Source: Pseudorasbora parva (taxonomy: Eukaryota > Chordata > Actinopteri > Cypriniformes > Gobionidae). From it: a DNA stretch of 64,000 nucleotides. Positions 43,860 through 57,037 of the stretch are shown here, in pieces; the first letter of the stretch is position 1; each line of letters starts with the position of its first letter. The notes beneath the pieces were generated by a model. It searched no databases. It worked only from the letters and a program-made list of their open reading frames with translations, and was not told the origin of the DNA. The stretch spans positions 8,920,327 to 8,984,326 of the forward strand of contig NC_090179.1 in the NCBI RefSeq assembly GCF_024679245.1, read 5' to 3'. Both the position numbers and the translations under genes were made by a program.

Positions 43860-46800
43860 GCTGTATTATAATTGCTTCCTAATTTAGAATATGATCAAAG
43901 ATTGTGCAACGTGGACGTGGATTGTACAAATGAACGACTTAATGATTATTTCATTTTGCTGAGTGAAATTCAAAGTCAGTAAAATGATCTGATCTCTATC
44001 CCTGCTGCCTACGGGTAAAGTAACACGCAAGCTTATTTTATATATAATTAAGTGCATAGCAACCATTATAGTCTGCATTTTTAAAGTCTTTGAGTGAATG
44101 CAAACAGAGTGACGAATCATTCATGGACTACCATAATTCACACCACTGTAGCCTCTTCATACTTTCGCATCTCTGCATGAGTCATTGAGTAATTTCTTCT
44201 TCACAGAGTCTAAAAAGTTCTGGAACAATAAATTACTCTTTTCATCACTACTGCCACAGGAAAAACTGCAAAAACTTCCAGTTTCAGGAAATAATTTGGT
44301 GCAATATGAGTTCAGATTTAGGGGGATCAGAGGCAGGGCTGACCCCCCTGCAGAACTGCAGGCAGACCCACTGGCTTGGCAATGATATGCAGTGCCTCAT
44401 TCCCCTCCTCTGGAACAATGTTTACAGTCATTTACAGCGTTCCCTTTTGAAATAGACAATAAACATTCAATCTCAATCATTGGTCAAAATGGGCACATCC
44501 AGCTTCCTTGAGAAGTCAAAAACACTCCAGATAAACACATTTATATTGCACGCGTAATATAAATACAAGTGTCTCCTGAAGACAAAAAAGTTTAATAACT
44601 TGTACTGCGGGCACCCTCTTATACTTCCGGGCACTTCGCTTATGACACCAGTCGTGCTGATAGCTTTCCCAATAGCATCAATCTGATGCAGTGCTGAGTT
44701 CCATTTTGAAAGTGAATTTTGATTACATGTTGACTTTAAAGTAATGCAAAGCTCTGCCAAGCCAATAGCTTTAACATTCTGTGCCTTGGCAAAGACAGAA
44801 ACTGATGGTTATTGTTTGCTTGTTAAAAACCCCCAAAGGGATGGCAATAAAATACTGGTGTTTGCTAGCTGTTTGGCTCTTGTGAAGGCATATCATGTGA
44901 GGATGCCTCAGGTTCAGAGTTTGAGGAAAAGAGTTTCCAAAAATTGTTTATGAACAAAATGGTACAGTAGATGATCAGTTTTTAGAATTTTTGTCCATTA
45001 CAATCTTACATAAAGGCTTGAGTGGATGTTGTAGTGTGCTGCTTGCCAGTGTGTGTATTTGTTAACTTTTCCATGGAGTCATCAAGAGCGGGTTTTAAGA
45101 GCGGGTCTGGACATGCATCAGTCGTTTTCAAAGCCTGAGCAACCATATGTCAGTAATTCCCAGAGGGAAGTGAGAAAGTAAAAGAGAAATAATAGCAAAA
45201 GAAAACAGAAAAAGAAGGACAATAGATTGCAGAGTTATCATTAAAACATTAGAAATTTATTATGGAAGTTTATAAGAGAAGAACAGTTTGAGAATTGTAT
45301 TTTATTTTTATTTACATTTTTATATATAAATAAATTATCATAAATATTTGTAAAATACAATTGTTTTTAAAGATGTTGTTGTAAGACAGGAGCTAACGCC
45401 ATTTCTAACCTGACCCTAATTTATACAGTTTGTGAAGATTTGTTTGTAACTACAAAAAAAAAAAAAAAAAACATTTAATTACAGATGTACAAAGGGATAC
45501 TTAACTGAGTAACAATTAGTTGATTCTTTCATCGGACAGTACATCACAGTAATTAATAATATTTTTTATGGAGATGATAATAATTTGTGAGATTTTCTTT
45601 AAGATTTTGTGGACTGGATTGAGAGCTTTGTTTATTTATTTTTGTTTATTGGAACAATGAATGGGTCACAACGGCACAAAATAAGTGCAAAAAATCTAAA
45701 GTAATTACATAATAAGCCCAGCAAGAATGTGAAATGTTTGTCAAATGACACCGATATCAATTTAAAACACTTTCAGTTTAAAAAATAATAAAATATAACA
45801 AGGTATGTACATGTAAAAAGATGTTGCAAATAGCCAGTATACTTCAATGAAAGGTACTTTGAGTTTGTGAGCAGTATAGTCTCAGCCGTGCTGTATTTGA
45901 ACTAACACACAGAACACAGTTCTCACCACTCAACACCGAGGCAGGGCAGAGGAAAAACATGGAGCCTCTATAAATATACACACTAATGCTTCTCATACAT
46001 ATGTCAGCACAAGGCCAAAACAACTGAACACACATACACGTAGATACAGTCACAATCATTTCTTTACTAACTCAAAATTTCTCACTAACAATAATACATC
46101 AAGATACACACTTGAACATACATAGGTGAATTTGATAAAAACCTGTAGAATTTCACCTCCAAACCAGAAGAAAAAAAACATTAAATATTTTTCAAGAAAA
46201 TTAAGCCTGTTTTTAGGACCAGCTTCTTTGTATTGTGACATTATTTTCATGATAACTGAAATACTACATTAATTTACTGTAATAAAAAACTTAAATTGTA
46301 TAAACAATTAATTTAATGTATTTATAGATCATTTATGTATTTGTTGTACTGTCTTTACTGTAAAACAATAATAACTGAATTGTCTTACATTGACTAAAAT
46401 GCCACATATATTACATTCCAGTACATTTGTCAAGAAAATCACACAATGCAAACAATAGTCGTGGTCCTAAAATGAAGATTCACATTTGTGAGAAATGATA
46501 TATTTTTTATTTTTTAAATGTTAAAATGTGTAAAACATTTATTTAGCAAAGCTGTGGACATTTTTGAGAACTAAGAGACCCTGACTCCAGAAGGACCTGA
46601 AAAGGCAAGTTATAAAATACATTTTCCCGTCACACTTCATAGTGCGCATTATGAGAGCTTTGAAATGTTTACCATTCAGTACCAACCCTCTAGTTTTCCT
46701 CTTGCTTTTAAAAGCTGAGATCTCAACTGGTCTACACTTAGACCCTGTTTACAGGAACACCTGTTCAGGTGAGATCATGAGGGTTTCAGAGCACAGCTGT

Positions 46801-47481
46801 GCACAAAATAAAACAAAAAACAACACACAAAAAATATCCCGCACATAAAAAAAAACCACCCAAATATTAAAGCATTTAATTCATGCATGCTCCAATGCCA
46901 ACAGCTTTCTTGCCACTACTGTACGTCTTGAGCCTTCACCTCCATTGTTTAGTGCAAACACTTCTCTTTGTGTATTTCCATTAATTGACATATTAGATGT
47001 TCTTATGACATCATTTCTTTATCAGTACAGCACCATAAGAAATCTTCATTGAACATTTGGCATGCAATGCTACAAGGCTGCCCTCATGGTACAATCAAAT
47101 TATGAACTATAAAGCACAATAAATTAATGGGATAAAATAATGTAAATAAACATTTAAAAAAGTTAACAAAGCATATATTGGTTTAATATTGAGCTTGTTT
47201 TGTGAAAAGCGTTAACGGAATGTCTTTGTGTGCTGTTGTGACATTGTAGAGGGGTATAACTGAGAAAGTTTCATTTTCAAAGATATTTTCTTTCCCCCTT
47301 TTTAATTTTTCCTCCATTTTTTGCCAGACTCTCCTCTATCCTTTTCCCATCCATGTCAGTTGTTTCAGTTGTCTCTCCCTGTGAGACTTTATATGTTCAT
47401 ATCTGTGTGTTTGCTTACTTATTAGAGAGAGATAGTTTCATGGAGCACTTTCTGAAGATAAATTAATGTTATAGTCATATT
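43860..47481. other. Region downstream of tgfb1, no gene recognised
   Basis: This 3.6-kb stretch is AT-rich. It should include the tgfb1 3' UTR at its right end, but I cannot decide which of several AATAAA words (minus strand) is used. A 95-codon open frame at 44760-44473 (minus) resembles nothing I know. An A18 run is near 45454. Confidence 0.5.
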
Positions 47482-47529
47482 TTAACTGCACTTGCAGCTC
47501 CTCACTACCATGTTGGACAACTGCTCCAC
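47482..47529 (-). CDS. tgfb1: tgfb1 last coding exon (7b)
   Basis: It encodes [15 protein letters not shown] and the stop, the C-terminus of the mature ligand with the last two cysteines. It is preceded by the acceptor tttctag. In mammals this piece is in the same exon as the preceding 37 codons. Here a 223-bp intron (47530-47752, donor gtaaat) separates them. Confidence 0.93.
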   Translation of the reverse strand: MEQLSNMVVRSCKCS

Positions 47530-50500
47530 CTAGAAACAGAGCCAAGACAAAATGATTCATTCACATTAATGAATTTGTAATGTTTTCAGGTAAATTACTT
47601 CTTATGTAAACTTTTTGTTAGTAGTCAAACCAAAAGTTCTCACTCCAAATAACACACTTTGTGTGCCTTAACTGCTTTAAAAGTACCTTGCCACCAATCT
47701 GGGATATGTTTGTTCCCCCTATGCCATTAAAATAGGCAAAAGAGGCATTTACCTTGTGTTGTCTTCCCACATAGTAAAGAATTGGTAGAGGATCGTGGAC
47801 TGCAGGTACACAGCATGGCTGAGCAGATGCACCAGGGTTGTGGTGTTTGTACAAGGATAATATCTATGAGAAACAAATACTACAATGAAACAGAAAAGCA
47901 ATGCATGTCTTATTTTATTTTACACACTGTAAAATATGTGCCCAAAAATGGTAAAATATTAAGTATATTAACTATAGTAGTGAGTTGAAAGTAAATTTAC
48001 ACTAAAGTGAGATACTTTGAATATGTTTTATATCAGTTATCAGTTAACTGTTCACTTATTCACATGACCTCATTAGTAGCCTATTCATAGGTCAACTTTA
48101 CATTACACAATTGCTTATTTTGATAATCAGTTGTATTTGATAGAAACAGGAAATAATAATAATAAAAATAAGTTTAAAATTGCACAGTGAAATAACTCAA
48201 CTAAAAATTAAACCAAACTCCCAAAAATACTTGATTAATGCAGAGTTCACACTGCATGATTTTCAAACTCACTCTTTTCTTGCATGACTATCTGGGGTAG
48301 CATTCAGTTGCTGCTTTGTTCACATTGCATTATGGATCTGTGATTTTCACACTGCAAGACTTCACAATAGGAAGAATGGCAGACAGCGCTGTTTGGTCCG
48401 CAAACGATGTTTCACCGGCAAACACTCGCGGAATTTAACAATGAAACAACACAAGATTACGAGTTTGTCAAGACTGGAGTTGTTGCGCAGGACTGGAATT
48501 GTTATTAAAAATTATAGCCCGCAGAAAGCTTGCAATCCAAATTGTCCATTGGATGATCTGCAGCAAAAGGGAGGGGGGAAGAGCACTCTATTGACATAAA
48601 CACAAATTAATAATAAAATTAAAAGAAATATCTGATCATCCTCCATAAAGCAGTCGTTATTTACATCTCATATAATCAGTAAACCATTGTGTTGCCAAGG
48701 AAATGACTGGCGCTTTTGTTTGACATTTCAAAAAGAGGCCGTTATCAGCCCCACAGTGGGAAAACAAAACCAGAACCATGCCAGCTGGCCTGGATCGGCA
48801 CGATATAGAACGGTTATTTCACTCGCGTGAATGAGTACAGATTTACCTATGATTTTGAGCATTTGAAAATCGGGACTAAAATCATGCAGTGTGAACTCGG
48901 TATAAGTCTAATCAACTGCATGTTTTAATCCTTATTAATACATTATCAGTCCAAATATTAAAAAAGTATTTAAAAGAATAACTATCTGTGAGCATCACTG
49001 TAATAACTCTAGCTAATGTCACAACGGTACATTAGTTAAAAAGAAGTCCTATTACACTGTAAAAAAAATCAGGCCCCAATTAAAAATTGTCTAGTGACTG
49101 TGATCATATCTAAATTTTTCAGTTGGCCAAACTGAATTTCTGTGAATTAAATTGCATCAATTCCCAGAAAATCAATTTGGCCAACTGAAAAATTTAGATG
49201 TGGTCAGTCACTAGACAATTTTCAATTGGAGACATGATTTTATTTATTTTACTGTGTAATAGGGAAGTGCTGTAACTTTTTTTGCTTTAGCATCTTTGTG
49301 GGGAGGGGGCGGTTCTTTGAGGTTTGTTCGAATGGTGGAGTGAGTGAGTGATTCACAGAGGCACAAAAATCTTTAGAGCAATTTTTATAGCACCTTCTCC
49401 CACACGCTAATGCTCATCGTCCACCCAGCGCTCCTCTAGAACGCTTTGAAACCGCGTACTCAGCCTTCGGTAAAGCCCAAGGACATTTGGCCACAGCACT
49501 CTTAGCTCCAGAAGCGTCAAGGACCCCGCATAAATGTATATGATAAATATTTATTAAATGTATATAAATATGCATTAAATGTAACAAATTATTATAATTA
49601 TTATTATTATTATTATAAATTATTAAAGGAGTTTGCAGCTTAACTACAGAAAATGTTCCAGGCGATGAGAACAGAAAAAAAAGTGTTCTTGCATGTGCCA
49701 ACCCCCACAAAAAAACTGCCAAAAAGCAGCTTTTCCATCTCTTCCACTGCCAACATACACAGCTCCCCGTCCCCAGCAGAAAGCTGTCACACCAGGTCAC
49801 ACTCTCACAGACCTCTCACACAGTCCGCATAGGTGTGGCGAGTGCTGCCAAACATGTCAGAGTGTGTATGTGAGATATGTTACTTTTACAGCCGTTATTT
49901 TCTGGTCCCAAAGAAAGATGTCAGATTTTGCCTATTCTGGACCTACATCAGCTAAAATGTACGCTTCAGTACATTGAAAATGTTTTTGATGCTTGCTTTC
50001 CCTTTGAGTCGCTTCAGTCGGCTCCTTTGAAAGTGCTCTTGTTTAAATTTTCACTTTTGCTCATGCTTCCTTCTGTTAAGCGAGTAGATAATATGCAAAT
50101 TTTTGTCCCAAGGAACAGTTATGTGCCCAAGGTACTTTCAACGCTGTTCAGAGCTCTGATGATATCTCTCTCAGCTTTTACCCCAGGCAAGCCCAGAGGC
50201 AGGTGATGACCCCCTTCCACGAACTTTGTGCAGTTATATTGAGTGCACCAGACAATTTAGACTCTCTAAACAGTTTAGACTCTATGGCACATGCTTTCAA
50301 TGCAAAATGCTGAACAGTTCATGAGAACAGCTAAGAGTGCTTCGTACATGCGTTCATGAACTCAAGGCTAGATTATTGTAATGCTCTACTGGATGGTTGC
50401 CCTGCTTGCTTAATAAACAAACTCCAGCTAGTCCAAAATGCAGCAGTTCGAGTTCTTACTAGAACCAGGAATTATGATCATATTAGTCTAGTTCTGTCAA

Positions 50501-53500
50501 CTCTGCACTGGCTCCCTTTATATGCATACATTTTAAAATCTTACTTATTACTTACAAAGCACTAAATGGTTTAGCACCCCAGTACTTAAAGGGGGGGGTG
50601 AAATGCTGTTTCATGCATACTGAGCTTTTTACACCTTTAAAGACTTGGATTCCCATCCTAAACATAGACAAAGTTTCAAAAACTAATGTTGGACGTTTGA
50701 TGGAGTATTTCTGTGTTAAAAATACTCCTTCCGGTTTCTCACAAGTTTCGGCGAGTTTTTTTCGAGTATGGGTCTACTTGACGTTAAATAGATCGGAAGG
50801 TCCTTGTATGGGCCGTATGGGCTCTTCTCCCGGTAGGGTGCACGCGCGCGTGACTAGAGGGAGAGAGAGGAAATGCACGCCTTACAGTCTCTCAGGTGCA
50901 GATCCTGTCCTCCGTGAACACTTATGACGCGCCGCGCTCTACTTTATTCCTATGGGTGACGTCGAGCGACTTCAACGCTTCAGCACAGCATTCCGGGAAG
51001 GCAGCGCTGCATTTGAACCGATTTGAACGCAGAAATGACGGGAAGCTTCAAGGCATCGCTTCAGTCGCGTCGCAAAGTGGATTTCCACGGTCACTGCTAT
51101 CACAGGACTTCACCAAATCATACCAAAGAAGTGTGTTTTTGACAGAGCGGTCCTGCTTTGGAAGATGCCGGTGAGTAAATCAACTTCAAATGTCTCTGCT
51201 ATTGGCTACCGTCGCATGAGTAAACATCAGTAAACGATACGATCGCGTGCTTCGTCATTCAAATGCGCTAACGGTTACTCCATTGTTGTTCTGTATAACG
51301 TTACACTATTCTGACTCTGACGTGCAAAACCGTTTTGCTTGCTACCTCTAAGGTCTAGTCACATACAATAGTCCATAAACCAAATCATGTCCTCATAAAC
51401 TGCGCGTAAAGACACACAAAGGCCCCTAAATACAGTACATACCACAGAGACGGACATCCTGATGTTGCCGTTTCTCCTGTTCAATTTATTTCAGCCTCAG
51501 ATTTGATTGTGGATCATTATCTGTATTAGCTGAGATAGATGGGTTTCTCCACGCTTGAGGACATCACCGCTTTGTACACATTCGTCATTCTTTAGCTCCG
51601 CCCACACGATACGCCTCCAGGCGCTCGGTTTTTTCCAGAAAGACTCGGTACAGCCCATATTTCTTTTATAAATATGATAAAACTAAAGACTTTTCGGAGA
51701 TATGAAGGATGCAATACTACTCTATAGGTACTCAAGATTGACATGAGATTGACTGAAACTGAGTGTTTCACCCCCCCCTTTAAGCGAGCTCTTAACACAT
51801 TATACTCCATCACGTCTATTGTGGTCTCAAAACTCTGGCCAGTTGATAATACCTAGAATATCTAAATCAACTGCAGGCGGTCGATCATTTTCCTATGTAG
51901 CACCTAAACTCTGGAATAGTCTTCCTAGCTTTGTTCAGGAAGCAGACACACTCTGTCAGTTTAAATCAAGACTAAAAACACATCTCTTTACTATGGCATA
52001 CATATAGAACATTTTTAACTTATACGTTTTAACATATTCTTTCAAATCAATTGACTGATTGTTAGGCTGCATTAACTAGGTCAGCCGGAACTAGGAACAC
52101 TTGCCACAACACCTGATGTACTCGTTACATCATACGAAGAGTGGCATCTATGCTAATGTTAGTCTCTCTGTTTATCCCGAGGTTTATTGCAGTCGGCCGG
52201 ATTGAGGCCGTGTCCGGACCGGATGGTGGACCTGCGGCTGGACATGACCAACAGATCCTGAAGTGTTTGCGGGGAGCGTTTCAATTAAACTCCCCCAGTA
52301 AATGCCGCATTGACGCGTTTTAAACGTCCAGATATTTTTGCAGCTGACCTTATTAACCTTATATGCATTTGTAGGGGTTTCCCTTTCAGACGCAAAATGT
52401 ACGGGAGGAGAGTATTTAAATTAATCATGCAAGATGATTTATTATGGTGTGCACTTGTCAATGTACTGGTGTTTGTGCCATTATTTACCGCCCAAAAAAA
52501 GTCTTAAAGGTCCCGTTCTTCGCGATTCCATCTTTCAAACTTTAGTTAGTGTGAAATGTTGCTGTTGGAGCATAAATAATACCTGTAAAATTATAAAGTT
52601 CAAAGTTCAATGCCAAGCGAGATATTTGATTTAACAGAAGTTCCCTTTCAACGGCCGGTTTGGACTACAGGAAGTGCAGGGATGTAATGACATCACTAGA
52701 ACCGTTTGTTGACTAACCCTCCGCCCACAAGAACACACAAAATAGGGGGCGTGATCTTGTTGCTCTCCCACAAGGAGAAGAGCGCGCATTTAGCGCTTTC
52801 CGGGCAAAGTGCGCTGTCCAATCATAACACGGGAAGCGCTGGCCCAATCAGAACTCGTTACGTGTTTCTGAAGGAGGGACTTCATAGAACAAGGAAATCA
52901 TCAGGCCGTTTGTAGGACAGAGAAAACAGCGCTGTACAGATAAGTAAATTGTGTGAAAAATACTGTTTTTTCACACGCGAAACATGAACTCATGTTATAT
53001 TGCACACTGTAAACATAATCAAAGCTTCGAAAACACGTGAAGAACGGGACCTTTAAGCCAGATGCTAATTTGTGCTGCTCTTGATTGCATTGTTCATCAT
53101 GGAAATGTTCCAGCTACATCGGTGTTCTTTAATTTGTGTGTCGTCAGTAGATTGTGTGCAGAACATTCCACACCCATTGACACTAATTTGTCCTGTTTAG
53201 TAAATCTGGCCCTGTGCATAATAAATGATGGAAAATGTTGTCAATGGCAGGTACATTTTTTTAAATGTCTGCGTTTTATCTTCTAGCAGAGACAACAAGT
53301 TTCATTATTTAAAAAGGTGAAATTTGAAGCTTGCATAGGCCAAGCTTCACTGTTATAATGTAAGATGTAATGAAGTAAGGTATATGACATTTCAGCCCTT
53401 GGGGTAACTAGTCATCCAAAACTTGTTTTCTCTACATTGCAAACACTTGACCTCAAATGTACCTCTGGATACTACAGTATCTGAGCATTATCATACCACA

Positions 53501-56500
53501 TGGCCACAAGTGCAACTCTTTGTGGTGTTTTGTATTCTTGCTCAAAAATGTACATGAACGAGAGCAGGAAATGGTACAGGCAGGGGAAAAAATTCTGTTT
53601 TCGTTTCCGAATAGTATTTAAGATTAGAAATAGTGCATGCCAAAAAATGTTGCAAATATTAATCATATTAAGTAACTGGTATGACATGCACTTTTAAAAA
53701 ATGGTGGGTTAAAAGCAACCAAAGTTGGGATGAAAATGGACAAACCCAGAAATTGGGTTGTTTGAATGGGTCCATTCAATGGTTTCAAACAACCCAATTG
53801 CTGGGTTTGTCCATTTTCATCATTTTTTAGAGTGTGGAGTGTTTTCAAAGTGTGTCTGTACATGATTTTAGGCTAATATTGTCTTAAAGTCATAAAGTCT
53901 TTGAGGAGACACCAGAGGAGAGTTTAAGGATTTCGCTAAACTTCTGCAGGTAAAGAAAAGTAGGAGCATAAAGCTGCAGCTGCCAAAGATATAAATGTAA
54001 AGTTCAGTAATAACGTTGTACGGTCAATTTAGATATGTTCAGAAAACTGACAAATAAACATAAAATACAAATAAAAGAAGTAAATAAATGGCGATGGTTA
54101 CATGCATACATATTGTTTGTTTCTCTCATAAATATCTTTTTTTTTATTCTTGTGTTTATTTGTGCTTTATAAAGAAATTAAAAATATTTGTAGCTCTTTG
54201 GTCAAATGGGACAGAGGTGGAAAAAAAACACCCTACCTGAGAGTATTTGTTCTCAGCATTCCAGATGTAGGTACAGGATCCCATGCAGTAGTTAGCATAG
54301 TATCCTTTAGGCTTGTGGATCCACTTCCAACCCAGATCTCTCCGAAAGTCAATGTAAAGCTTACGCATACAGCAGGTCTCCGTTTTTCTGTCAGAGAATA
54401 TTGGGAAGGAGGGGGTTTGATTCTCTTTTGTTATCTGTGGCTCTTACCTAAGTCTGTTTTATACAACTCATTATCAGATTGTATTATCAGAAATAATTGA
54501 AGTTACTGAATTAGTCATCCTGTTCAGTTTTTCATTTTTATCCAGTTGTTTGAACAGCAATTGGACTGAATACTATTTTGTGGTCAGTATGACTATTTGA
54601 AATCCTGTTAAAAATGTATTTAAGCATTCATAAGCATTTATATGTATTATGTAGGGACACAGCCGTGTAACCTCATAAAAATATATAATAGAAATTAACC
54701 CCTTACTTTGGTCAAATAATTATATGCATTTCTATTTCTTTTTTTCTTCTGTTTAACATACATCGATCAGGCATAACATTATGACCATTTTCCATATATT
54801 GTGTTGGACCAACACAATACTTTTACTGCCAAAGCAGCCCTGACCCGTTGAGGCATGGACTCCACTAGACCCCTGGAGTCTCTGGCACCAAAATGTTAGC
54901 AGCAGATCCTTTAAATTGTGAGGAGGGGCCTCCATGGATTGGACTTGTTTGTTCAGCAAATCCCACAGAGGCTCGATTAGATTGAGATCTGGGTAATTTG
55001 GAGGCCAAGTCAACACCTCAAACTTGTTGTGGTCCTCAAACCATTCCTGGACCATTTCTGCTTTATGGCAGGAGCATTATCCTACTGAAAGAGCCACAGC
55101 CACCAGGGAAAACCTTTTCCATGAAAGGGTGAACATCGTCTACAACAATGCTAAGTAGTTGGTATGTGAAAAAAGTAACATCCACTGGATGGCAGGACCC
55201 AAGGTTTCCCAGCAGAACACTGCCTCTGCTGGCTCGCCTTCTTCTTCAAAGAGGTATCAGAGGTATCAGTGTTATTCACTTTACCTTTCATTGCTCATAA
55301 TGTTATGCCTGAGATATATATACAGTCTTGTTCAAAATAATAGCAGTACAATGTGACTAACCAGAATAATCAAGGTTTTTCGTATATTTTTTAATGCTAC
55401 GTGGCAAACAAGTTACCAGTAGGTTCAGTAGATTCTCAGAAAACAAATGAGACCCAGCATTCATGATATGCACGCTCTTAAGGCTGTGCAATTGGGCAAT
55501 TAGTTGAATGGGGTGTATTCAAAAAAATAGCAGTGTGGCATTCAATCACTGAGGTCATCAATTTTGTGAAGAAACAGGTGTGAATCAGGTGGCCCCTATT
55601 TAAGGATGAAGCCAACACTTGTTGAACATGCATTTGACAGCTGAGGAAAATGGGTCGTTCAAGACATTGTTCAGAAGAACAGCGTACTTTGATTAAAAAG
55701 TTGATTAGAGAGGGGAAAACCTATAAAGAGGTGCAAAAAATGATAGGCTGTTCAGCTAAAATGATCTCCTATGCCTTAAAATGGAGAGCAAAACCAGAGA
55801 GACGTGGAAGAAAACGGAAGACAACCATCAAAATGGATAGAAGAATAACCAGAATGGCAAAGGCTCAGCCAATGATCACCTCCAGGATGATCAAAGACAG
55901 TCTGGAGTTACCTGTAAGTACTGTGACAGTTAGAAGACGTCTGTGTGAAGCTAATCTATTTTAAAGAATCCCCCGCAAAGTCCCCTCTGTTAAAAAAAAG
56001 GCATGTGCAGAAGAGGTTACAATTTGCCAAAGAACACATCAACTGGCCTAAAGAGAAATGGAGGAACATTTTGTGGACTGATGAGAGTAAAATTGTTCTT
56101 TTTGGGTCCAAGGGCCACAGGCAGTTTGTGAGACGACCCCCAAACTCTGAATTCAAGCCACAGTACACAGTGAAGACAGTGAAGGATGGAGGTGCAAGCA
56201 TCGTGATATGGGCATGTTTCTCCTACTATGGTGTTGGGCCTATTTATCGCATCCCAGGGATCATGGATCAGTTTGCATATGTTAAAATACTTGAAGAGGT
56301 CATGTTGCCCTATGCTGAAGAGGACATGCCCTTGAAACGGTTGTTTCAACAAGACAATGACCCAAAACACACTAGTAAACGGGCAAGGTCTTGGTTCCAA
56401 ACCAACAAAATGAATGTTATGGAGTGGCCAGCCCAATCTCCAGACCTTAATCCAATTGAGAACTTGTGGGGTGATATCAAAAATGCTGTTTCTGAAGCAA

Positions 56501-56941
56501 AACCAAGAAATGTGAATGAATTGTGGAATGTTGTTAAAGAATCATGGAGTGGAATAACAGCTGAGAGGTGCCACAAGTTGGTTGACTCCATGCCACACAG
56601 ATGTCAAGCAGTTTTAAAAAACTGTGGTCATACAACTAAATATTAGTTTAGTGATTCACAGGATTGCTAAATCCCAGAAAAAAAAAAATGTTTGTACAAA
56701 ATAGTTTTGAGTTTGTACAGACAAAGGTAGACACTGCTATTTTTTTGAACACACCCCTTTCAACTAATTGCCCAATTGCACAGCCTTAAGAGCGTACATA
56801 TCATGAATGCTGGGTCTTGTTTGTTTTCTGACAATCTACTGAACCTACTGGTAACTTGTTTGCCACGTAGCAATAAAAAATATACTAAAAACCTTGATTA
56901 TTCTGGTTAGTCACATTGTACTGCTATTATTTTGAACAAGA

Positions 56942-57037
<96 letters not shown>

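Noticed and set aside
44473..44760. 95-codon open frame on the minus strand
   Set aside because: No recognisable motif, no supporting splice or promoter context, and AT-rich surroundings. Probably chance.
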